A stretch of 64,000 bases of DNA, taken from NCBI GenBank assembly GCA_003573975.1, contig AP018533.1, positions 496,001-560,000 on the forward strand, in the 5' to 3' direction. The position numbers and the translations under genes were made by a program. The notes beneath the pieces are model-generated. The model made no database searches. It had not been told where the DNA came from and saw only the letters and a program-made list of their open reading frames with translations. This DNA is from Clostridiales bacterium CCNA10. Its GTDB lineage: Bacteria > Bacillota > Clostridia > Oscillospirales > Oscillospiraceae. Positions 59,026 through 64,000 of this stretch are shown here, piece by piece; within the stretch, counting starts at the first letter, position 1; every line of letters begins with the position of its first letter.

Positions 59026-60414
59026 TCACAGCAGATGCCGGAAAGGCAGGATGACCGCCCGCAGAAGGCCGTAGGAGATCTGTTTGCCCAGACTCTGCTC
59101 CCGGGGCTGGTAGGCAGGGCCGTCGGTGATAGTGCCGTCCGGGGCCATCCGCCGGCTATGCTCCTGAAGCTCCTGGATCTGTCCGCGGATCTGGGCGTTG
59201 AGCTGAGGGCTGCGGATGGCAAGCATCAGCTCAGTGTCCAGATACACGCTTCTCATGTCAAAGTTGCAGGAGCCGGCGATGGTCAGATCGTCCCCCACCA
59301 CCAGGGATTTGGTGTGCAGAGCCTGGTCTCCCAAATACTCGTACATGGACACTCCGGTGTCCCTCAGGGGCTTCTTCTGGTTTAAGTAGTCGGTGCAGCC
59401 GAAGGGATTGCTCCCGATCTCCACCGCGTTGATGAGGATGTCTGTTCGGGTGCCGCTGTCACAGACGGACCGGAGATCCCCGTACATATCCCGGCTGCAA
59501 ATGATATAGGGGGTCTGGACCAGGACCTCCTCCGCCTTCGCCATGGCGTCCATCATCCGGGCCCAGAGGATGGGCTTTTTGTTCTCCGGCTCGATGGGGT
59601 TGGTCCAGAGCTCTACCCCCTGAGTCTCCAGGGTAGCGGCCTCCCACTCGGGCCGGGTGAGGGGATCGGCGAACGCCTGGGGATACCTGGCCCTTGTCTC
59701 CTCATAGCAGCGGGACAGGTCTTCGCCCTCTCCGGGCTGGTCCAGGACCTTGCAGCAGGGGAGAGACCAGATCCGGTGGAAATAGTCCCGGAGCTGGCGG
59801 TAGGACTGCCCCTGTCCGGGCTCTGTCTCATAGACCAGAATGTCGCGGTCCACGTTGTAGTGGTCAGTGTAGCGGCCCAAAAAACGGTTATCCGTGTTCC
59901 GGCCGCCCAGGAGATAGGCCAGGTCATCGGCGATCAGGTATTTGTCGTGCATCCGGTAATTGGTTTTCCAGGGGGCCAGCAGGTTGAGGGGGTTATACAG
60001 CCGGACCTCCACATTCTCATGGGCGGCCAGCTGGCAGAAGAGGTCGCTGCTGGAGAGCGGCCTGCCCCCTCCATTGAGGCCGTCCACCAGGACCTGTACC
60101 TCCACGCCCCGCTCCGCTGCGTTCCAGAGGGCGCCCATCACGTCCCGGCCGCCCTCCTCGTCCCAAAAGTCGAAGGTAGCCAGAATGATTTGTTCCTGGG
60201 CGGCCTCAATGAGCCGGAGCCGCCACAGCAGAGCGTCCTGGTTGTCGTCGATGCTCCGGACCCGCTCCGGGGCGGCGTCCGTCATCTCGGGCTCCGCCTC
60301 CCAGTCTCCGGGACCGGCGGTCTTGTGGACCAGGGGAGGAATGACCATGGACAGAACCAGGAACAGAAGCCACAGAAGAACTGCCAGCAGGAGATACCGC
60401 GCGATTCGTTTCAT
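59026..60414 (-). CDS. Phospholipase D-family protein (cardiolipin-synthase-like)
   Basis: About 462 residues, with one N-terminal membrane helix (RYLLLAVLLWLLFLVLSMVI) and two HKD catalytic motifs: MHDKYLIADDLAYLLGGRN and LHTKSLVVGDDLTIAGSCN. This matches the PLDc_2 group that makes or edits phospholipids; cardiolipin synthase is the nearest well-known function, but this protein has only one membrane helix where Cls has two. The ATG at 60414 is used; a GTG four codons earlier is possible, as neither has a strong site. It is a single gene ending at a strong terminator. Confidence 0.85.
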   Translation of the reverse strand: MKRIARYLLLAVLLWLLFLVLSMVIPPLVHKTAGPGDWEAEPEMTDAAPERVRSIDDNQDALLWRLRLIEAAQEQIILATFDFWDEEGGRDVMGALWNAAERGVEVQVLVDGLNGGGRPLSSSDLFCQLAAHENVEVRLYNPLNLLAPWKTNYRMHDKYLIADDLAYLLGGRNTDNRFLGRYTDHYNVDRDILVYETEPGQGQSYRQLRDYFHRIWSLPCCKVLDQPGEGEDLSRCYEETRARYPQAFADPLTRPEWEAATLETQGVELWTNPIEPENKKPILWARMMDAMAKAEEVLVQTPYIICSRDMYGDLRSVCDSGTRTDILINAVEIGSNPFGCTDYLNQKKPLRDTGVSMYEYLGDQALHTKSLVVGDDLTIAGSCNFDMRSVYLDTELMLAIRSPQLNAQIRGQIQELQEHSRRMAPDGTITDGPAYQPREQSLGKQISYGLLRAVILPFRHLL

Positions 60415-60647
60415 TTTTTGACTCACTTTCCCACCGGACCGGCGGAGCGGCCCGAAGATGTCCGGCCCGGCCAGGTGCATACTGCGGCCGGGATCTGTGG
60501 AAGATCCCGGCGGACCGCCGGCAGCGGAATGGGGGCTGGGGCGGAAGTTGTCAGGCTTCGATGGTGGACATCATAGCAGAGAATACGGCAGTTTGCAATT
60601 CAGAGGGGAAAAGTGAGAGTTTTAAGGAAAAAACAGGAACTTCAAAA

Positions 60648-61337
60648 TCAACTCCTGCGGGCCTGGGCCAGAGTGGCGCAGAGCACCTCCGCGGCCCCGG
60701 CAGAGCGCAGGAGCCGGGCGCACTCGCTGAGGGTGGCACCGGAGGTGACCACATCGTCCACCAGAAGGACACGCAGCCCGGCGAGGTCCACGCTCTCTTT
60801 CAGGCGGTATACCCCGAGTACGTTGGCCCGGCGTTCCGATGCCTCGTGGAGGTGGGACTGGGGATCGTTGTTCCGGAACTTTTCCAAGGTCCCACGGACG
60901 GGGAGGTCCAGCTCCCGGGCGACAGCCCGCGCCAGGGCCTCCGCCTGGTCGAAGCCCCGCTTCCGCCTCCGTTTGGGGCTGAGGGGGATCCAGGTCACCA
61001 GATCCAGAGGGGCGGCGCGGTTGTCCCGGACACACTGGGCGGTGAGCAGGCCATAGGCCCCGGCATAGCTGGGGGTGCCGGGGAATTTATAGCGGTGGAT
61101 GGAGTCGGGCACCCTGTCTCGGTAGGCCAAAGGAGAGAGGCAGCCCGAGGTGAACTCCACCGGGCGCTCCGCCTCGCGACCGGACAGCCAGGGGAGCATT
61201 TTCTGGCAGCCGGGACACGCCGGGGCGCGGGAATCCTCCAGAATATGCTGACAGAAGGGACATTTCATGGGGAACAGCAGGTCCAGAAGCCAGGTCCCCG
61301 CCCGGCCTGCCCATCCGGGAAGCTGGGACATTTTCAT
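60648..61337 (-). CDS. comF: ComF-family phosphoribosyltransferase-like protein
   Basis: A 229-residue protein: an N-terminal zinc-binding part (CPFCQHILEDSRAPACPGCQ), then a type I phosphoribosyltransferase fold with VTWIPLSPKRRRKRGFDQ and the PRPP loop VLLVDDVVTSGATLSECARL. ComF proteins help with uptake or handling of single-stranded DNA during natural transformation. The ATG at 61337 has AAAGGGGG 8 bases upstream. No other competence gene is nearby. Confidence 0.93.
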   Translation of the reverse strand: MKMSQLPGWAGRAGTWLLDLLFPMKCPFCQHILEDSRAPACPGCQKMLPWLSGREAERPVEFTSGCLSPLAYRDRVPDSIHRYKFPGTPSYAGAYGLLTAQCVRDNRAAPLDLVTWIPLSPKRRRKRGFDQAEALARAVARELDLPVRGTLEKFRNNDPQSHLHEASERRANVLGVYRLKESVDLAGLRVLLVDDVVTSGATLSECARLLRSAGAAEVLCATLAQARRS

Positions 61338-61378
61338 GGGAAGCACCCCCTTTCACCTTCCAACAGGGACCGAAGCGG

Positions 61379-61798
61379 TCATCCGGCGGCGGCCACCAGC
61401 TGGATCTCCACCGGGGCGTTCCCGGGGAGGGTGGCCACCCCGATGGCGGCCCGGGGGCCGACACCCGCCTCGCCCAGCTGCTCATACAGCCAGTTGGAGG
61501 CGATGTCCCCCACCTTGGCGTGGGTGGTGTAGTCGGGAGAGGCGTTGAGATAGACAGTGAGGGACAGGATCTGCACGATCCGCTCCCCCTCCTTTAGAGT
61601 ATTCCGGGCCGCGGTAAGGGCGTTGGAGGCCGCCTGGATGACCGCTTCCCGGTAGTCTTCCAGGGGGCGGTCCGGGGTGATCTTGCCAGACATCAGCAGT
61701 ACGCCGTTTTTGCGGGGGGTCATGCCGGCGGTAAAAATCAGGCCGCCGTGACGGACAGCGGGCTTGTACTTGCCCTGGGGAATGGGATTCTGGCTCAT
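61379..61798 (-). CDS. RidA/YjgF-family enamine/imine deaminase
   Basis: A 139-residue protein of the Rid family, which clears reactive enamines made by PLP enzymes. RHGGLIFTAGMTPRKNG at the start and VGPRAAIGVATLPGNAPVEI at the end match; the signature arginine is in GPRAAIGV. The ATG at 61798 follows GAGGTATTGCGT. It precedes comF by 41 bases. The subgroup (RidA or a relative such as TdcF) cannot be told by eye. Confidence 0.92.
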   Translation of the reverse strand: MSQNPIPQGKYKPAVRHGGLIFTAGMTPRKNGVLLMSGKITPDRPLEDYREAVIQAASNALTAARNTLKEGERIVQILSLTVYLNASPDYTTHAKVGDIASNWLYEQLGEAGVGPRAAIGVATLPGNAPVEIQLVAAAG

Positions 61799-61827
61799 AC
61801 GCAATACCTCTCAATCATGGTCATGAT

Positions 61828-61884
61828 CCGGACTGGGCGGCCGCCCAGTCCGGGAGAGCTGGCGCCGGTCGTCCGGCGCCAGCT
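61828..61884. terminator. Paired GC-rich hairpins
   Basis: A perfect 26-base palindrome (61828-61853, CCGGACTGGG... mirrored) is followed by AGCTGGCGCCGG-TCGT-CCGGCGCCAGCT (61857-61884). They lie between the HTH gene and the RidA gene, both on the minus strand. No long T-tract follows, so the role (terminator, mRNA stabiliser or protein site) is open. Confidence 0.5.
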
Positions 61885-61985
61885 GTCTGCCTTTACTATA
61901 TCATAAAGAGGGGCAGGGTGTCCAACCTGTGGCGGGACGGTAGCGCATCTGAGCGGGCGGACACAGCGCACGGTCCCGGGCCCTT

Positions 61986-62570
61986 TTACAGCAGTTGATA
62001 CAGCAGGCCGTCCGCCTGGGCGTACCACAGTAGCATCCCGTGCCCCCGGCGTGGGATGCGCAGCTGAAGGTCCCACTCGGGGTACTGCTTGACCACCTGG
62101 AGGCGGTCCCCGGTGGCAAAGGCCACAAAGGAGATATAGTTCTCTTTCCGCATGGGATGGCTGCTGGTGATGAACCAGTCGGTTTCCACCTCCTCCACCC
62201 GGAGCCTCTCCTCCGCGCCTGCCTTGCGGGGCGTCAGCGGGGACAGCTTCCGGCCGCAGCAGGACACCTCTGCCGCGCCAGTGCAGAAGGTCAGCCCGCC
62301 GCATGCGGGGCAGGCATAATAATTCAGCTTTTTCATGTTTCCTCCTACCAGATCATTGGGGGTCAGATCCCCCTGGAGCATCCGGGCCAGATCGACCCCG
62401 AGCACCTGGGACAGCCGGGGCAATGTGGAGACCTCCGGGCTTCCCAAACCGCGCTCCCATTTGCTGACCGCTTTGTCGCTCACGCCCAGCCGGCCGGCCA
62501 GCTGGAGCTGGGTCAGACCCAGCTCACGGCGGAGCCTGCGGATCAGCGCGCCGGTTCGTATATTGTCCAT
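61986..62570 (-). CDS. XRE regulator fused to a superoxide-reductase-like domain
   Basis: A 194-residue protein. The N-terminal XRE HTH (residues 1-65) has LTQLQLAGRLGVSDKAVSKW. A zinc-ribbon or rubredoxin-like part (CPACGG and VSCCGRKL) follows, then a desulfoferrodoxin/superoxide-reductase-like beta domain with SSHPMRKENYISFVAFATGD and PRRGHGMLLWYAQADGLLYQ. The histidines of HPM and the cysteine-poor C-terminus leave it unclear whether iron is bound. Fusions of this kind occur in Clostridia; a redox- or oxygen-sensing regulator is a reasonable inference. The ATG is 62570. Confidence 0.88.
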   Translation of the reverse strand: MDNIRTGALIRRLRRELGLTQLQLAGRLGVSDKAVSKWERGLGSPEVSTLPRLSQVLGVDLARMLQGDLTPNDLVGGNMKKLNYYACPACGGLTFCTGAAEVSCCGRKLSPLTPRKAGAEERLRVEEVETDWFITSSHPMRKENYISFVAFATGDRLQVVKQYPEWDLQLRIPRRGHGMLLWYAQADGLLYQLL

Positions 62571-62620
62571 CTTCCCTCACCTCCGAATACCAGCATATCA
62601 GAAGAAATGCCGGAATACAA

Positions 62621-62648
62621 GAAACGCTCCGTAGAGTTTCGGCGTTTC
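62621..62648. promoter_or_regulatory. GAAACGC/GCGTTTC dyad upstream of the XRE-SOR gene
   Basis: GAAACGC (62621-62627) and GCGTTTC (62642-62648), with outer GGAATAC/GTATCC similarity, about 50-80 bases before the regulator start. It is a possible autoregulatory site; weak evidence. Confidence 0.4.
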
Positions 62649-62826
62649 CTATGGTATCCGTTGCTTTTTAACCTGAATTGGTGTAAACTATAGAAACCAA
62701 AATTTGCATTCCTTGCCCGGTGCGCCGCCCCACGGGGAAAACAGGGCCGCCGGAGGGAACGGGATACGGAGCAGAACGGCCGTCCACACGGAGGCTGTAT
62801 GGACAGATCAGAAAGGAGCGCGCACG

Positions 62827-63219
62827 ATGGACGACAAGGTGAAGGAACTGCTGGATCGGATCCGGGACACTGCGGCGGGGGCCGCGGACGCCGCCAATCA
62901 GACCGCCCGGGCAGCCGGGAAAAGGGCGGGCCAGATGGTGGATGTGGCCAAGCTGAATGTGCAGCTGTTTGACCTGAACGGGGAGTTCAACGACATCCTG
63001 CGCCAGATGGGGCAGGTCATGTACGACGCCCACCGGGGCCAGCGGGAGGAAGGGGACAAGGTATCGGAGCTGCTGGAGCGGGCCGACGGCCTCAGCGCCA
63101 GGATCTCTGATCTGAAGGAGCGGATCTCCGCCCTGCGCCAGTCCCGGGCCTGCCCCGCCTGCGGCGCGGTATGCGGGAAAGAGGATCAATTCTGCCGCCG
63201 CTGCGGCGCCGGACTGTGA
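62827..63219 (+). CDS. Coiled-coil protein with a C-terminal zinc ribbon
   Basis: A 130-residue soluble protein. The first 110 residues are helical: an Ala-rich amphipathic stretch (TAAGAADAANQTARAAGKRA) and a Leu/Glu-rich coil (VSELLERADGLSARISDLKE). The last 25 hold a zinc ribbon, CPACGAVCGKEDQFCRRCG. AAGGAGCGCGCACG precedes the ATG. The function is unknown. It lies 13 bases before the purine nucleoside phosphorylase gene, so the two are probably co-transcribed. Confidence 0.85.
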   Translation: MDDKVKELLDRIRDTAAGAADAANQTARAAGKRAGQMVDVAKLNVQLFDLNGEFNDILRQMGQVMYDAHRGQREEGDKVSELLERADGLSARISDLKERISALRQSRACPACGAVCGKEDQFCRRCGAGL

Positions 63220-63232
63220 GAGGGAGCGGACG

Positions 63233-64000
63233 ATGAACTTTACTATGGAGCAATATCAGGAGAGCGCCCAGGCGCTCCGGGCGCGGCTGGGGGGCTTTGT
63301 CCCCAAGGTCGCTATGGTGCTGGGCTCCGGCCTGGGCTATCTGGGGGATGAGGTGGAGGACCCCATCGCGGTGGATTACCGGGACATCCCCCATTTCAAG
63401 GCGTCCACCGCCCCGGGCCACAAGGGACGCCTGGTGTTCGGCCTGCTGGAGGGCCAGCGGGTGGCTGTGATGCAGGGCCGGATGCACCACTATGAGGGCT
63501 ACTCCTATGAGGAGGTCTCCTACGCCGTTCGGGTGCTGCGCCTGCTGGGCTGTGATACCCTGGTGGTCACCAACGCCGCCGGCTGTGTGAATCTGGAGTG
63601 GAAGGCCGGCGACCTGATGCTCATCACCGACCAGATCAAGATGTTCTCCGAGTCCCCCCTCCGGGGGGAGAACCTGCCGGAGTTCGGCGTCCGCTTCCCC
63701 GACGCCTCCCACCTGTACACCCCGCGCCTGCGGGAGCTGGCGAGGGAGACGGCGGCGGAGCTGGATATCCCTCTGCGGGAGGGCGTGTATTTCTATTGCT
63801 ACGGTCCCCAGTATGAGACCCCGGCGGAGATCCGGGCCGCCCGGATCCTGGGGGGCGACGCGGTGGGGATGTCCACCGCGCCGGAGGTCATCGTGGCCGG
63901 ACACTGCGGGATGGAGGTGCTGGGCCTGACCCTGCTGTCCAATATGGCGGCGGGCATCCTGGACCAGCCCCTCAGCGAGCAGGAGGTGCTGGACGCCGCG
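63233..64000 (+). CDS. punA: Purine-nucleoside phosphorylase, trimeric type (3' partial)
   Basis: Splits inosine or guanosine with phosphate into base and ribose-1-phosphate. 256 residues are visible and the frame is open at the window end (family length is about 270). Motifs in order: VAMVLGSGLGYL (phosphate-binding Ser), TAPGHKGRLVFG, MQGRMHHYEGYS (phosphate His), VVTNAAGCVN, YFYCYGPQYETPAEI and DAVGMSTAPEVIVA, followed by GLTLLSNMAAG. The ATG at 63233 follows GAGGGAGCGGACG. Confidence 0.94.
   Translation, partial: MNFTMEQYQESAQALRARLGGFVPKVAMVLGSGLGYLGDEVEDPIAVDYRDIPHFKASTAPGHKGRLVFGLLEGQRVAVMQGRMHHYEGYSYEEVSYAVRVLRLLGCDTLVVTNAAGCVNLEWKAGDLMLITDQIKMFSESPLRGENLPEFGVRFPDASHLYTPRLRELARETAAELDIPLREGVYFYCYGPQYETPAEIRAARILGGDAVGMSTAPEVIVAGHCGMEVLGLTLLSNMAAGILDQPLSEQEVLDAA

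Noticed and set aside
1..64000. CRISPR arrays, rRNA and tRNA genes
   Set aside because: No regularly spaced repeats and no tRNA cloverleaf or rRNA signature were seen on either strand while reading the gaps between genes.

Overview
The window looks like chromosome of a GC-rich, Gram-positive anaerobe of the Clostridia, most like the Oscillospiraceae (Flavonifractor / Intestinimonas / Lawsonibacter type). Supporting signs are strong AGGAGG ribosome binding sites, S-layer homology domains, a tetrahydrofolate riboswitch, a 43-residue CD1871A-family CXXC protein, an HTH regulator fused to a superoxide-reductase-like domain, formate-tetrahydrofolate ligase with folate-dependent histidine breakdown, and Etf-linked acyl-CoA dehydrogenases. 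The placement is inference. I see no rRNA, tRNA or CRISPR array.

Layout. 1-7.2 kb: the end of a cobalamin operon (cbiET, cbiC), a lysine exporter, a ClC channel, a two-component system, an XRE/DUF2178-like pair with two operator-like repeats, and ogt. 7.3-7.9 kb: a decayed integrase. 8.2-12.1 kb: an M20 amidohydrolase, its RpiR regulator and a YfcC transporter sharing an AT-rich operator-like dyad. 12.5-16.6 kb: DhaL-DhaK-LsrF-VOC with a SorC regulator. 16.9-18.8 kb: cupin and ferredoxin-like proteins divergent from a Crp/Fnr regulator. 18.8-27.2 kb: a phosphonate block (PhnD-C-E-E, Fe-dependent dehydrogenase, truncated phnX) ending in a giant S-layer-anchored phosphoesterase gene with two in-frame TGA codons. 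27.7-36.2 kb: a ureohydrolase, then a cai-like block (acyl-CoA dehydrogenase, YjiH transporter, CaiB-type CoA-transferase, second acyl-CoA dehydrogenase, EtfB, EtfA), followed by a 1017-residue SARP/BTAD regulator on the other strand.

39.5-55.2 kb is the metabolic centrepiece: Fhs, HutI, HutU, a LysR regulator with a textbook LysR box, glutamate formimidoyltransferase, two insertion sequences (IS30- and IS110-like), formimino-THF cyclodeaminase, a THF riboswitch with an ECF folate S component, HutD, FolD, FolC and a formate channel. Together these would turn urocanate into glutamate, ammonia and formate, with ATP recovered at Fhs and formate leaving through the channel. HutH (histidine to urocanate) is not in the window.

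55.4-58.9 kb is a damaged locus: a broken histidine kinase, a response regulator and an opposite-strand gene that have both lost their 5' ends at one junction, then an intact redox cluster (CD1871A-type CXXC peptide, NapH-like 4Fe-4S membrane protein, TlpA-like lipoprotein). 59-64 kb holds a phospholipase-D-family protein, a ComF-like phosphoribosyltransferase, a RidA protein, the XRE/superoxide-reductase-like regulator, a zinc-ribbon protein and the start of a purine nucleoside phosphorylase.
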